From Pseudomonadota bacterium (GTDB lineage Bacteria > Chloroflexota > UBA5177), in the NCBI GenBank assembly GCA_021324655.1, contig JAJPIP010000099.1:1-64000 (forward strand): a stretch of DNA of 64,000 bases. The letters are read 5' to 3'. Under the pieces are notes generated by a model. The model saw nothing but the letters and a program-made list of their open reading frames with translations. It was not told where the DNA came from and did no database searches. Below, one piece after another: positions 41,852 to 54,598 of the stretch. Position numbers and translations under genes: made by a program. Every line of letters begins with the position of its first letter. The first letter of the stretch is position 1.

Positions 41852-43269
41852 CCCTCGACGTCGCCGCCATTCTCTCCGCCACCGGCGCTCGCGCCATTCG
41901 GCTGTCCGCGGGACACCGATTCGACGAGTTGAGCGTGGCAGATCTCGAGACCGGCTTTCGAGAGGCACGCGTCGATTCCCGACAGGTAGAGCAGGGCGAT
42001 CTCTTCGTCGCCCTTCCCGGCGAACAGACCGACGGTCATCGGTTCATCGGGCAAGCGCTGCGGCGCGGCGCTCTCGGTGCTATGGTGCAGCGGGTGCCGG
42101 ATGACCTGCCGGACGTCCCCGGCCATCGCTACCTCTTCGTCACCCCCAACCCCCTGCAGGCCTTGCAGTCCACGGCAACGCTGTGGCGCCGCCGCCACGC
42201 GGCGGAAGTTATCGGGATCACGGGAAGCATCGGGAAGACGACCACCAAGGAGATCATTGCCGGCGTGCTGTCGTCGGCGATGCCGACCCTCCGCAGCGAA
42301 GCGAATCTGAACACCGAAATCGGCGTCCCCATGATGCTCCTGCGGCTGGGACCAGAACACCGAGCGGCGGTCCTCGAGATGGGAATGTATGTGCCGGGCG
42401 ACATTGGTCTCCTGGCACGGATTGCGGAACCCAGGATTGGCATCGTGACGAATGTCCATCCGATCCACCTGGAACGAGCCGGGAGCCTGGAACGCATCGC
42501 CCGTGGGAAGAGTGAACTCATCCAGGCTCTTCCTCCCGGCGGCCTGGCGATTCTGAATGCCGACGACGCGTGGACACGCGCCATGGCAGTCTCCAGCGGT
42601 ATCGCTCGCGTGGTTCTCGTCGGGACTGCTCCCGATGCCGCGTATCGAGCCGAGGACATCACGTCGCACGGTCTGGACGGGTATGAGCTGACCGTGCGGG
42701 CCGAGGGCGGTGCGCACAGGCTGCGCGTCGGAGTGGCCGGAACCCATACGGTTCATGCCGTCCTGGCCGCGATCGCCACCGGCCGTGAGATGGACCTGAG
42801 TTGGACGGAGATCGCAACGGCCCTGGAGGCATTGCGCCTCGATTCGCGGCAACGCATCACCCGAAGGGATGATTTTCTGCTGATTGACGATAGTTATAAT
42901 GCCGCGCCGATGTCCGTAAAGGCCGCGCTCGACCTTCTTCGAGCTGCCCCTGGCCGTAAGATCGCCGTCCTGGGCGACATGCTGGAGCTTGGGGAGGGAG
43001 AAGAGACCGCGCATCGCGAGGTGGGAGAGTATGCCGCCGCCGTTGCCGACTGGCTGGTGGCCCGCGGTCCCCGCAGCGCGGGTACGGCGGAAGCAGCGGC
43101 GCGGCGGGGTATGGACGCCGGCCGCATTGTTCATGTCGACGACAACCAACACGCGCTGGAGGCAGTTCAGACGATCCTGAGTAGCGACCCGGGAAAATGG
43201 TCGGTGCTGGTCAAGGGATCGCGCGGCATGAGGATGGAAGAGATCGTGCACGGATTGGAGAACTTGTAA
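41848..43269 (+). CDS. murF: UDP-MurNAc-tripeptide--D-Ala-D-Ala ligase
   Basis: A 473-residue Mur ligase. The ATP loop is GITGSIGKTTTKEI, and the family motifs NTEIGVP, EMGMYVPG and NADDAW follow. MurF adds D-Ala-D-Ala to UDP-MurNAc-tripeptide. It directly follows ftsI, where murE would normally come first; no murE is in the window. Start overlaps ftsI; stop and mraY start share an A (TAATG). Confidence 0.95.
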   Translation: MTLDVAAILSATGARAIRLSAGHRFDELSVADLETGFREARVDSRQVEQGDLFVALPGEQTDGHRFIGQALRRGALGAMVQRVPDDLPDVPGHRYLFVTPNPLQALQSTATLWRRRHAAEVIGITGSIGKTTTKEIIAGVLSSAMPTLRSEANLNTEIGVPMMLLRLGPEHRAAVLEMGMYVPGDIGLLARIAEPRIGIVTNVHPIHLERAGSLERIARGKSELIQALPPGGLAILNADDAWTRAMAVSSGIARVVLVGTAPDAAYRAEDITSHGLDGYELTVRAEGGAHRLRVGVAGTHTVHAVLAAIATGREMDLSWTEIATALEALRLDSRQRITRRDDFLLIDDSYNAAPMSVKAALDLLRAAPGRKIAVLGDMLELGEGEETAHREVGEYAAAVADWLVARGPRSAGTAEAAARRGMDAGRIVHVDDNQHALEAVQTILSSDPGKWSVLVKGSRGMRMEEIVHGLENL

Positions 43270-44261
43270 TGGCGCATTCGTTCCTCACCTTGCTGCTGCC
43301 GGCCGCCATATTCGGTGTCGCCAGCTTCACCCTCTGCATGTTCGCCGGGCCCTATGTGATCCGTTTCCTGCGGCGCATGAAGGCCGGGACCATGGTGCGT
43401 GTGGATGGGCCGCAAACGCACCTCATCAAGGTCGGAACTCCGGTCATGGGCGGGCTGCTCTTCTCCGGCGTCACCACGCTTCTGACGATTGCCTTCAATC
43501 TGTTCGGCCATTACTCGCAGCTCTTGAACCTGGGCGCACTTGTCAGCTGTAGTGCTCTCGGCGCGGTCGACGACCTCATGAAAACACTCCGGGTCGGCAG
43601 CGCGGGGCTGCGGGCCCGCTTCAAATTGGCCTGGACGGTCGTGATCGCCGTCGTCATCGTCCTGGCGCTGCATGTTCCCCGGCTGCTTGCCCACCCCAAC
43701 GACGTGTGGGTGCCGTGGGTGGGCTTCGTCGACTTCGGCTGGGCGTACTGGCCGCTGGCGATTTTTGCCATCGTCGCCACCGCCCATGCGGTCAATCTGA
43801 CGGATGGACTCGATGGTTTGGCGGCGGGCACCGGAGCGGTCGCCTTCGCGACCTTCGGCGCCATCGCCCTCTTGACGCGTGACTACGGCTACACGGCAGA
43901 TTTCTGCTCCACGGTGGTGGGGGCGCTCCTCGCCTTCCTCTGGTTCAACATCTATCCGGCCAAGATTTTCATGGGGGATTCAGGGTCCCTGGCTTTGGGA
44001 GCGTCCCTGGCCACGGTCGCGCTCCTCCTCAATCAGTTGTTGGTCCTTCCCGTCATTGGTTTCGTCTTTGTCATCATGGTCGTGTCCGACATCCTCCAGG
44101 TGTCGTACTTCAAGTACACGGGGGGCCGCCGTCTGCTGCGCATGGCTCCGCTGCACCATCATCTGGAGCTGATCGGCTGGCACGAGAATCAGATCACCCA
44201 GCGCTTCTGGATCGTCAGCATGGTGGCGGGCGTCGCCGGCCTGGCCCTGGCCTTCAGTTGA
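43269..44261 (+). CDS. mraY: phospho-N-acetylmuramoyl-pentapeptide transferase
   Basis: A 330-residue polytopic membrane enzyme (about 10 helices) that makes lipid I from UDP-MurNAc-pentapeptide and undecaprenyl phosphate. Key motifs are GTPVMGG, GAVDDLMK (Asp pair), VNLTDGLDGL, FMGDSGSLALG and APLHHHLE. ATG 43269 overlaps the murF stop; the earlier in-frame sequence from 43197 belongs to murF coding DNA. Confidence 0.95.
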   Translation: MAHSFLTLLLPAAIFGVASFTLCMFAGPYVIRFLRRMKAGTMVRVDGPQTHLIKVGTPVMGGLLFSGVTTLLTIAFNLFGHYSQLLNLGALVSCSALGAVDDLMKTLRVGSAGLRARFKLAWTVVIAVVIVLALHVPRLLAHPNDVWVPWVGFVDFGWAYWPLAIFAIVATAHAVNLTDGLDGLAAGTGAVAFATFGAIALLTRDYGYTADFCSTVVGALLAFLWFNIYPAKIFMGDSGSLALGASLATVALLLNQLLVLPVIGFVFVIMVVSDILQVSYFKYTGGRRLLRMAPLHHHLELIGWHENQITQRFWIVSMVAGVAGLALAFS

Positions 44262-45581
44262 TGTCGTACGCCGGCCGCCGCGTCCTCATCCTCGGTCTCG
44301 CCCGGGAAGGCATCTCACTCGCCGGATGGTTGTCCCGAGAGGGCGCCGAGGTGACGGCGACGGACGAATCAGCCGACCTCGGCGGCCGCGGGAAAGCGCT
44401 GGCGGCACTGCCCATCCGTCTTTGTCTGGGCCGTGACTATCCGGAGTTGATCGCTGAAACCGATGTCCTCTTCGTCAGCCCCGGTGTCCCGGAGACCAAC
44501 CCGGTGTATCGCGCCGCGCGCGACCAGGGGGTGCCGGTCGAGAGCATGACGACGCTGTTCTTCGAGCGCTGTCCCGGCCGCATCATCGGGGTCACGGGCA
44601 GCAGTGGCAAGACCACGACGACGGGGCTCATCGGCCACATCCTGCGCGAGGCCGGACGCGACGTCCGTGTGGGAGGCAATATCGGTGAACCGATGCTGGA
44701 CCTCCTTCCGACGGTGACGTCCACGACGGATGTCGTCCTAGAGTTGAGCAGTTTTCAGCTGGATATCTTGCGCCGCAGTCCATCGGTCGCCGTCGTGACC
44801 AACATCTCGCCCAATCACCTGGACCGCCACGGAACCATGGAGGCGTACATCCAGGCCAAGCTCAATATCGTTCGCCATCAGTCGCCGAACGATCATGCCG
44901 TCCTCAACGCGGATGATCCGACAGCCGAACGTTTCGCTGCCGAGACTAAAGCGGAGGTGCTCCACTTCGGCGGAAGGCTCGTCGAAGGGAACGAGCTCTT
45001 GCTCCCGCCGGGCCGCCGTCTCACGGCGGCGGTGGATGTGCCCCTCCTCGGCCGGCACAATCTCGAGAACGTATCAGCGGCTGCGGTGACGGCCGACCTG
45101 CTCGGCGTGCCGACACCGGTCATCGCCTCGGCTATTCGGACGTTTCGGCCGGCGCCGCACCGTCTGCAGACGGTCGCGGAGCGCGGGGGGGTCCGCTACA
45201 TCGACGACTCGATTGCCACCTCACCGGCCCGCGCGTCAGTCGCGCTGCAGGCCATCGACGCGCCCGTCCTGCTCATCGCCGGCGGACGGGACAAGAGGCT
45301 TCCCTGGGATGACTTTGCCCGGCTGGCCGTGCGCAAGGTCCGCAGTCTCTATCTGATCGGGGAAGCGGCGCCGTTGATCGAGGACGCCGTGCGGCGTCAG
45401 GAGGGTGGAATCCTGGAACACATCGCGCGGTGCCGGACGTTGACAGAGGCGGTCAAGGCGGCCGGCAGCGCCGCCAGACCGGGGGACGTTGTCCTGCTGT
45501 CGCCCGGCTGCGCCAGTTACGACATGTTCAAAGACTTCGAGGAGCGCGGACGGCTGTTCGCGCAGAGTGTGGAGGCGCTGA

Positions 45582-45592
<11 letters not shown>
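44261..45592 (+). CDS. murD: UDP-MurNAc-L-alanine--D-glutamate ligase
   Basis: A 443-residue Mur ligase. The N-terminal RVLILGLAREGISLAGWL binds UDP, and the ATP loop is GVTGSSGKTTTTGLI. NISPNHLDRHGTMEAY is the MurD-specific region. The ATG is coupled to the mraY stop (TGATG). MurD adds D-Glu to UDP-MurNAc-L-Ala. The 3' end overlaps ftsW by 11 bp. Confidence 0.94.
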
Positions 45593-47816
<2,224 letters not shown>

Positions 47817-47820
<4 letters not shown>

Positions 47821-49160
47821 TCGGGCAACACGTGCACATGGTCGGCATCGGTGGCATCGGCATGAGCGCGCTGGCGCGACATCTCCTCTCACGCGGCATA
47901 GCCGTTTCCGGCTCCGACCGCCAACCGGGCGAGCAGGGCGAGGCACTGCGAGCGCTCGGCGCCACGGTGTACTCCGGCCACGAGGCATCGCATATCGCCG
48001 GCGCCGATCTGGTCGTTATCACCTCCGCGGTCGCCGCCGACAACCCGGAGATCATCGCCGCAAAGTCGGCCGGCATCCCTGTCATGAAGCGGGCCGAGCT
48101 ACTCGCGGAGATAGCGAACCCGGCATTCGGTATCGCCGTTGCCGGGACTCATGGAAAGACCACGACCAGCGCCCTGATCGCCCATATTTTGACGGAAGCG
48201 GGACGGGATCCGACGGTCTTGATCGGCGGTATCAGCAAGAATCTGGGGTCCAACGCACGCGTCGGGGGTGAGATCACCGTTATTGAGGCGGACGAGTATG
48301 ATGCGTCGTTTCTGCGCCTTCGTCCCCGCCTGGCGGTGATCACGAATGTCGAGCCGGACCATCTCGATTTCTACGGCTCAGCGGAGAACGTCCATAAGGC
48401 TTTCCGCCAATTTGCCGGCCAGGTGAGAGACACGCTCGTGGTCTGCGCCGATGATGTCGGCGCGTGCGACGCCGCGCGGGCGTCCACCGCTCGTGTCATG
48501 ACGTACGGTCTCCGCCCGAGTGACGTGCAAGCAGAATCTCTCGCTCCCGCACCGAACAGAACGTCGTTCACCGTCAAATCCACGCATGGTGATCAGGCCT
48601 ACACTATTCCCCTGGCCGGTCTCCACAACGTGCGCAATGCGCTGGCGGCCATTGCGGTCGCCGGCCGGCTGGACGTCCCCCCGGCACAGATTGCGGCCGC
48701 GCTCACCTCTTTCCAGGGGGTCGGGAGACGTCTGGAAGTGATTGGCGAGGCGAGCAACATCCAGGTTGTCGATTCGTACGGACATCACCCCACGGAGATC
48801 CGGCATGACCTGGCAGCGCTCGGTCAATCGGGCCGTCCGATCCGGCTCATCTTCCAACCGCACACGTACAGCCGAACCAAAAGTTTCCTGAAAGACTTCG
48901 CGACCTCGTTCGAGCGTGCCGAGAGCGTGTATCTGCTCGACATTTACGCGGCGCGGGAAACCGACACCCTCGGTATCTCGGGCTCCGACCTGGCGGCGGA
49001 AGCCGCGCTGCACCATCCACGCGTTGCGTATACCGCGTCGATGGGCGCGACCTTGCGTCGGGTGCTCGACGATGTTCGGCCCGGCGACCTGGTCGTGACG
49101 ATGGGGGCCGGAGACGTCAATCGACTGGGTCCGCAAGTGCTGGAAAGGCTGCGCGCATGA
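47817..49160 (+). CDS. murC: UDP-MurNAc--L-alanine ligase
   Basis: A 447-residue Mur ligase. HMVGIGGIGMSALARHL is the UDP-binding Rossmann loop, AGTHGKTTTSALI the ATP loop, and EADEYDASFL and VEPDHLDFYG follow. The C-terminal domain contains YGHHPTEI and QPHTYSRT. It adds L-Ala to UDP-MurNAc. It overlaps murG and murB by four bases each, so it is strongly coupled. Confidence 0.95.
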
Positions 49161-50110
49161 GCGAGGTGACAGAGGAACTCCGAGCCGCCGGCTTGCGGCG
49201 CGTGGCCGAGGCCGAGCCGATGTCTCGGCACACCAGCTGGCGCATTGGCGGGCCGGCCGACTACTTCGCCGTCGCGGAGACCGAGCAAGAGCTGCTGGCC
49301 GCCGCGCGCATCGCACGGGAGCACAGACTGCCATGGCTGGTGTTAGGCGGCGGCAATAACGTGCTCGTGGCCGACGCCGGCATCGAGGGATTGGTCATCT
49401 TGAATCGCTTACGCCACATCTCCGTCGAGCCGGATGTGCCGCAGCTCGTCTGCGGTGCCGGCGTTTTCTTCGCCCGCGCCGCCCAATTTTCAGCACGGGC
49501 CGGTTATACCGGGATGGAGTGGGGTATCGCGATTCCGGGAACGGTCGGCGGCGGGGTCGTGAACAATGCGGGCGCTCATTGGTCCGACGTCGGTCGCTCT
49601 CTGCTCTCCGCCGACATCGTGGACGCCGACGGCAAGCTGGGGCGCGTTGCACCCGAGGATCTGGCCTATCGCTACCGCCAGAGCACCCTGAAGACACCGC
49701 ACACGGCGCAGACCCATCTCATGGTGACTTCGGCGCGCTTCCGCATCGAACCTGATGAGGCCGCCGCCGCGCTGGCCCGCGTCGAGGATCTGCGCCGACA
49801 TCGCCTCGCCACGCAGCCGGTCAAAGAAGCGTCGGCCGGCTCGACGTTCAAGAACCCGCCTGGAGATCACGCGGGCGCTTTGATCGACCGCGTGGGATTG
49901 AAGGGAACGCGCCTCGGCGGCGCCTGCATCAGTCCGCTGCACGCCAACTTCATCTTGAATGAGGGAACGGCAACCGCGGCGGATGTTTATGCGCTCATCA
50001 AGCTGGCCCGGGAGCGGGTGGCGGCAGTCACCGGCGTCACGCTGGAGCCGGAGGTGCAGTTCGTCGGACGTTGGACACGAGAGGATCTCGCCGCGGTGGA
50101 GGCAGCATGA
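49157..50110 (+). CDS. murB: UDP-N-acetylenolpyruvoylglucosamine reductase
   Basis: A 317-residue FAD protein making UDP-MurNAc with NADPH. TSWRIGGPADYF, GGGNNVLVADAG, GIPGTVGGGVVNNAGA-like (here AIPGTVGG) and the catalytic Ser segment SAGSTFKNPPGDHAG are visible. The layout fits the short type II MurB. The start overlaps murC (ATGA) and the stop overlaps ftsQ. Confidence 0.94.
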   Translation: MSEVTEELRAAGLRRVAEAEPMSRHTSWRIGGPADYFAVAETEQELLAAARIAREHRLPWLVLGGGNNVLVADAGIEGLVILNRLRHISVEPDVPQLVCGAGVFFARAAQFSARAGYTGMEWGIAIPGTVGGGVVNNAGAHWSDVGRSLLSADIVDADGKLGRVAPEDLAYRYRQSTLKTPHTAQTHLMVTSARFRIEPDEAAAALARVEDLRRHRLATQPVKEASAGSTFKNPPGDHAGALIDRVGLKGTRLGGACISPLHANFILNEGTATAADVYALIKLARERVAAVTGVTLEPEVQFVGRWTREDLAAVEAA

Positions 50111-50844
50111 GCACCGCACAGGCCCGCCGCAAGCACCGGGGAGCGCGGCGGTGGCAGGCCGTCCCCCATCTCACGCTAACCCCGCCTCTCTATTCCGCTC
50201 TGGCGCTCGTGCTCTGCCTCGGTGCATTGGTGGCTGTCTTCGGAGGCGCGTTCACGGTGAATCAGGTTGTGATTCAGGGTAAGGGTCTCCCCGCCTCTGC
50301 CGTGGCGCGAGCAGCGGTCGTGCAGGGCTCCAACATCTTTATGGTTGATTCCAGCGCCGTGGTCACGCGTGTCTCCGCGCTTCCCCAGGTCGCCGTGCAG
50401 CGGGTCGAGACGAGCTTTCCCAATCGCGTGACGATTGTGGCGCGCCTTCGTCCGGCGATGGTCGCATGGCGCGACGGCACGGCCCTCTATCTCGTCGATC
50501 CGGCCGGTCGGGTCATCGGCCGGGCCAGTGCCACGACTCTCCCGGTCATCACCAGTACCGGCCCCGCTCGTGCCCTCGATCCCGGCACCATCATCGCGGT
50601 GCGTGAGGCCGTCCGGATCCTACCGGCGGGAACGGTTGCAGAGTTTCGCTACGGAACAAATCGAGGTCTCAGCATTGTGGGGCGCGCCGGTTGGACGGCA
50701 ATCGTCGGCACGGGCAGCAGTCAGACTCTTGCCAACCGGATCGCCACGCTCGCCGCATTTCTCGCCGCGACACGCAGCCGCCCGCAGCAACTCCTCCTGG
50801 TCGATCTGAGGTACCGCTCCCCCTACGCGCGCTATGCGCCGTGA
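50107..50844 (+). CDS. ftsQ: FtsQ/DivIB-like divisome protein
   Basis: A 245-residue bitopic protein: a basic cytosolic N-tail (1-25), a transmembrane helix at ~28-48, then a POTRA domain beginning FTVNQVVIQGKGLPASAV and ending near VTIVARLRPAMVAW, followed by the FtsQ beta domain. It links FtsB/L to the divisome. ATG 50107 overlaps the murB stop. A 44-bp gap follows before ftsA. Confidence 0.88.
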   Translation: MSTAQARRKHRGARRWQAVPHLTLTPPLYSALALVLCLGALVAVFGGAFTVNQVVIQGKGLPASAVARAAVVQGSNIFMVDSSAVVTRVSALPQVAVQRVETSFPNRVTIVARLRPAMVAWRDGTALYLVDPAGRVIGRASATTLPVITSTGPARALDPGTIIAVREAVRILPAGTVAEFRYGTNRGLSIVGRAGWTAIVGTGSSQTLANRIATLAAFLAATRSRPQQLLLVDLRYRSPYARYAP

Positions 50845-50888
50845 CCCAAATAGTGCCTATACTTTGAACAATTTGTCAGAGACCACCC

Positions 50889-52121
50889 ATGCCTCGTGAA
50901 CATGTAATCGCCGCCCTCGACATCGGCACGACGAAGATATGTGCCCTGGTCGCGGAAGTCGACGCGCAGCGGCGTGTCAACGTGGTGGGCGTGGGTACCG
51001 CCGTGTCGCGCGGCATGCGCCGCGGTGTCGTGGTCGACATCGACGAAGCGGCCCGTGCCATCGCGGAGGCAGTGGACAAGTGCGAGCGACTCGCCGGTAT
51101 GCGGGTGGACTCCGTCTACGTCGGTGTCACGGGAACTCACATCGCTGGAGTGAATCGCCGCGGCGTGGTGGCGGTTTCCCCGAACGCCGTCGAGATCACG
51201 GAGATGGATGTGGAGCGGGCGAAAGAGGCCGCCCGCGTTCAGGCGATCGCGAATGACCGCGAGATCTTGCATGTCCTGCCCAGGGGTTACACGCTGGACG
51301 GGCAGGACGGTGTCCGCGATCCCGTCGGGATGGCCGGCCGGCGGCTCGAGGCGGAGATACATATCGTCACGGCCGGCACGACATCGGTCCACAACGTCGT
51401 GCGCTGCGTGGACCGCGCCGGCCTACAGATCGAGGACTTAATCCTGCAGCCGCTCGCCTCGAGTCAGGCCGTTCTGAGCCAACCGGAGAAGGACATCGGA
51501 GTTGCCCTCGCCGATATCGGCGGCGGGACGACGGATGTCGCCGTCTTCGCCGACGGCGGAGTGCTCTATAGCAGTGCCATTGGCGTGGCCGGCAACCATA
51601 TCACCAACGACCTCGCGCTCGGTCTACGTGCCCCGTTTGAGACAGCGGAACAGATCAAGCTGCAGTACGGCAACGCCGTCGCCGAGGATGTCGATCCGGA
51701 CGAGACCCTCGAAGTCCGTACCTATGACTATGACGAAGGGGAATTGATCTCGCAGCGCCTGGTCGCCGAGATCATCGAATCACGTGTGCAGGAAATCCTG
51801 TCACTGATTAGAGGCGAACTCAACAAAGCCGGCGTGGACGGGCGTTTACCGGCGGGGGTGGTTCTGGTGGGCGGGACCGGCGAGCTGAAGAATCTCCGCC
51901 AGGTGGCGCGTGACGTCCTGGGTGTCCCCGCGCGGATCGGTATCCCGACCGGCGCCATCGGGCTGACCGATTCGATCATGCGGCCCGCCTACGCGACAAC
52001 CATTGGACTTTTGCAATGGGCTGCATATCATACTGAGGACATTGAGGCGCCGCTCGGCGCCCTGCCCGAATGGAAAGGCGTGGGCCGGTTGAAGAGCTGG
52101 TTCCGCGAGCTGCTGCCATGA
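50889..52121 (+). CDS. ftsA: cell division protein FtsA
   Basis: A 410-residue actin-like ATPase that tethers FtsZ to the membrane. The phosphate-1 loop is ALDIGTTKICALVAE, the phosphate-2 loop ALADIGGGTTDVAVF, and the adenosine loop VVLVGGTGELKNL. The short C-terminal helix KSWFRELLP fits the membrane-targeting sequence. The preceding 44 bp contain TATACT, a possible -10 without a clear -35, so a secondary promoter for ftsA-ftsZ is possible. Confidence 0.94.
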   Translation: MPREHVIAALDIGTTKICALVAEVDAQRRVNVVGVGTAVSRGMRRGVVVDIDEAARAIAEAVDKCERLAGMRVDSVYVGVTGTHIAGVNRRGVVAVSPNAVEITEMDVERAKEAARVQAIANDREILHVLPRGYTLDGQDGVRDPVGMAGRRLEAEIHIVTAGTTSVHNVVRCVDRAGLQIEDLILQPLASSQAVLSQPEKDIGVALADIGGGTTDVAVFADGGVLYSSAIGVAGNHITNDLALGLRAPFETAEQIKLQYGNAVAEDVDPDETLEVRTYDYDEGELISQRLVAEIIESRVQEILSLIRGELNKAGVDGRLPAGVVLVGGTGELKNLRQVARDVLGVPARIGIPTGAIGLTDSIMRPAYATTIGLLQWAAYHTEDIEAPLGALPEWKGVGRLKSWFRELLP

Positions 52122-52140
52122 CGGTGCAAGGAGATAGAGA

Positions 52141-53355
52141 GTGGACAACATGCGACCATTCCGGGATCCGGAGCGAAGAGGAGGGAGCCTGATGGGGCCA
52201 GACGGTATGCCACAGGCAGCGATCAAGGTGGTCGGCGTGGGCGGCGGTGGCACAAACGCCGTCAACCGCATGATCAAGGGCCAGGTGTCGGGCGTTGAGT
52301 TTATCAGCGTCAACACCGACGCGCAGGCGCTGCAGAATGCGCAGGCGCCCACACGCATTCAGATCGGCGAGAAATTGACGCGCGGCCTCGGGGCAGGCGG
52401 CAATCCGTCGACGGGGCAGAAGGCTGCGGAGGAAAGCACCGAAGAACTCTATGACGCGCTCCGCAATGCCGACATGGTCTTCATTACCGCCGGCATGGGC
52501 GGCGGGACCGGCACGGGCGCCGCACCGATCATCGCCCAGATCGCGCAGGATCTCGGGGCGCTCACCGTGGGCGTCGTCACCAAGCCGTTTTCTTTCGAGG
52601 GCAGCCGGCGGCGCACCTCGGCGGAGGAAGGTGTGGCCGCGCTCAAGGACCGGGTGGACGCGCTCATCACCATCCCGAACGATCGGTTGCTCAACATCAC
52701 GGATCAGAAGACATCCATGACCGATGCCTTCGCACTGGCCGACGAGGTCCTGCACCAGGGCATACAGGGAATTTCCGATATCATCACGCGCCCCGGCATG
52801 ATCAACGTGGACTTCGCCGACGTCAAGGCGATCATGTCGAACGCCGGGTCAGCCTTGATGGCCATCGGACGCGCCAAGAGTGAGAACCGCGCGGTCGAAG
52901 CAGCGCAGGCTGCTATCTCCAGCCCGCTGCTCGAAGTGTCGATTTCCGGCGCCAAGGGCGTGCTGTTCAACGTGGCCGGTAGCGACTTCACACTGCATGA
53001 GGTCGATCAGGCCGCCAAGGTTATCCAGGATGCCGCCGATCCCGACGCCAACATCATCTTCGGTGCCGTCATCGACGAGCGTCTGCAAGACGAGATTCAG
53101 ATCACGGTTATCGCCACCGGCTTTGACGGACGCGCGGCGACCCACCGGCAACGTCAGACGACGATGGAGGTTCCACGGCCTCGCCCGTCTTTCCTCGAGC
53201 GCCCCACCCCGACCGAGCGTCCACCAGAGCGCGAGCCGGGTCCGGAGTACAATCCGCGGCCCGCACCGCGCACTGAGCCCGCGTCGTATCGTCCCAGCGC
53301 CTCGGACGATGGGGACGACGAGTACGAGATTCCGGCGTTTATCCGGCGACGCTGA
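52141..53355 (+). CDS. ftsZ: cell division GTPase FtsZ
   Basis: A 404-residue tubulin-like GTPase. [16 protein letters not shown] starts the nucleotide fold, the tubulin signature is [10 protein letters not shown], and the T7 loop region [11 protein letters not shown] completes the active site. A Pro/Arg-rich linker (~340-390) leads to the conserved C-terminal peptide [11 protein letters not shown], which binds FtsA. GTG 52141 has AGGAG 7 nt upstream and is coupled closely after ftsA. It is the last gene of the dcw cluster, followed by a strong terminator. Confidence 0.97.
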   Translation: MDNMRPFRDPERRGGSLMGPDGMPQAAIKVVGVGGGGTNAVNRMIKGQVSGVEFISVNTDAQALQNAQAPTRIQIGEKLTRGLGAGGNPSTGQKAAEESTEELYDALRNADMVFITAGMGGGTGTGAAPIIAQIAQDLGALTVGVVTKPFSFEGSRRRTSAEEGVAALKDRVDALITIPNDRLLNITDQKTSMTDAFALADEVLHQGIQGISDIITRPGMINVDFADVKAIMSNAGSALMAIGRAKSENRAVEAAQAAISSPLLEVSISGAKGVLFNVAGSDFTLHEVDQAAKVIQDAADPDANIIFGAVIDERLQDEIQITVIATGFDGRAATHRQRQTTMEVPRPRPSFLERPTPTERPPEREPGPEYNPRPAPRTEPASYRPSASDDGDDEYEIPAFIRRR

Positions 53356-53369
53356 TATTTCCACAGTCG

Positions 53370-53399
53370 GGCCGGCACCTCAGGGTGCCGGCCTTTTTT
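53370..53399 (+). terminator. rho-independent terminator of the dcw cluster
   Basis: A perfect 10-bp stem (GGCCGGCACC / GGTGCCGGCC) with loop TCAG and six Ts, 14 bp after the ftsZ stop. Confidence 0.95.
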
Positions 53400-53512
53400 G
53401 TCGCTCAATCGGCATACCCTTCGACCGCGACTTTGTCAATCCCGGCCCGCGCTACACTGGGCCGTGGTTCGCGAGACATGTGTCCGGGTGCCCTGACTAG
53501 CGAGGAGAACGC

Positions 53513-54598
53513 ATGCTTTTCAAGAAGGAACGACAGGAAACGGTGACGGAAGAGGCCGTCCTCCAGGCCTTGCGTCAGATCATCGATCCCGACCTGCATC
53601 GTGACATCGTCTCGTTAGGGATGATCAAGGACCTCTCGATCGAGCCACACGGCGATGGATCGGCGGTCAACTTCACCTTTGAGCTGACAACCCCGGCATG
53701 CCCGGTGCGGGACCGCTTCCAGCGCCAGGCCGAAGAGGTTGTCTCCGCCATCCCCGGCGTCACGGCGGTCACCGTGACCATGTCGGCCAATGTGCGCACA
53801 GCCGCGCCCCATCGCAATCAGGGACAGGTCGAGCTGCCGAGCGTCAAGAACGTCATCGCCATTGCCAGCGGCAAGGGGGGTGTCGGAAAGTCGACAGTCG
53901 CGTCGAATCTGGCCGTGGCGCTCGCCGGTTCGGGCGCGAGCATCGGCCTTGTCGATGCGGATATCTACGGACCGAGCGTGCCGATGATGATGGGCGTCAC
54001 CAAGGGCGTCCAGGCCGAGAACGGCCGTCTTATCCCGAACGAGGCGTACGGCGTGCGGCTTATGTCGCTCGGCTTCATGACGGAGGCAGGACGCCCGGTC
54101 GTCTGGCGGGGGCCGATGGTAGGGCAGGCGGTACGCCAGATGCTGGCTGATGTGAACTGGGGCGAGCTGGATTACCTCCTGGTCGATCTGCCCCCCGGCA
54201 CGGGCGACGCATCGCTCACCCTGGCGCAATCGATCCCCCTCTCGGGGGTAGTCGTGGTGACGACGCCACAGGATGTCGCCCTCGGCATTGCGACCAAAGC
54301 ATTGACCATGTTCCGCAACCTGCAGGTCCCGATCCTCGGCATCATCGAGAACATGAGCTACTTTGAGTGTCCGAACTGTCACGAGCAGCACCATATCTTC
54401 AGTCACGGCGGCGGACAGGAGGCGGGAACGGCTCTGCACGTGCCCTTCCTGGGCGAGGTCCCGCTCGACATCGGGATACGCGAGCGGGGTGATGCAGGTC
54501 GGCCGGAACCGGGTCCCATCTTCGAGAGCATCGCCCGGAAATTGGCAGCGCAGGTGAGCATTCGAAACAGCCTGTCCATCCCTCTCGCCGTGCGATGA
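53513..54598 (+). CDS. apbC: Mrp/ApbC iron-sulfur carrier ATPase
   Basis: A 361-residue P-loop protein for Fe-S cluster delivery. A MIP18/DUF59 domain (residues ~12-95) precedes the ATPase. The P-loop ASGKGGVGKST lies at ~118-128, followed by DADIYGPSVP and LPPGTGD. The CxxC cluster site is CPNCHE near residue 287. GAGGAG precedes the ATG. It overlaps the dehydratase gene by four bases (ATGA). It could serve the Fe-S enzymes elsewhere in the window. Confidence 0.93.
   Translation: MLFKKERQETVTEEAVLQALRQIIDPDLHRDIVSLGMIKDLSIEPHGDGSAVNFTFELTTPACPVRDRFQRQAEEVVSAIPGVTAVTVTMSANVRTAAPHRNQGQVELPSVKNVIAIASGKGGVGKSTVASNLAVALAGSGASIGLVDADIYGPSVPMMMGVTKGVQAENGRLIPNEAYGVRLMSLGFMTEAGRPVVWRGPMVGQAVRQMLADVNWGELDYLLVDLPPGTGDASLTLAQSIPLSGVVVVTTPQDVALGIATKALTMFRNLQVPILGIIENMSYFECPNCHEQHHIFSHGGGQEAGTALHVPFLGEVPLDIGIRERGDAGRPEPGPIFESIARKLAAQVSIRNSLSIPLAVR

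Noticed and set aside
41815-43251. Long open frame antisense to murF
   Set aside because: Same artefact; it has no domain and covers a fully conserved Mur ligase.
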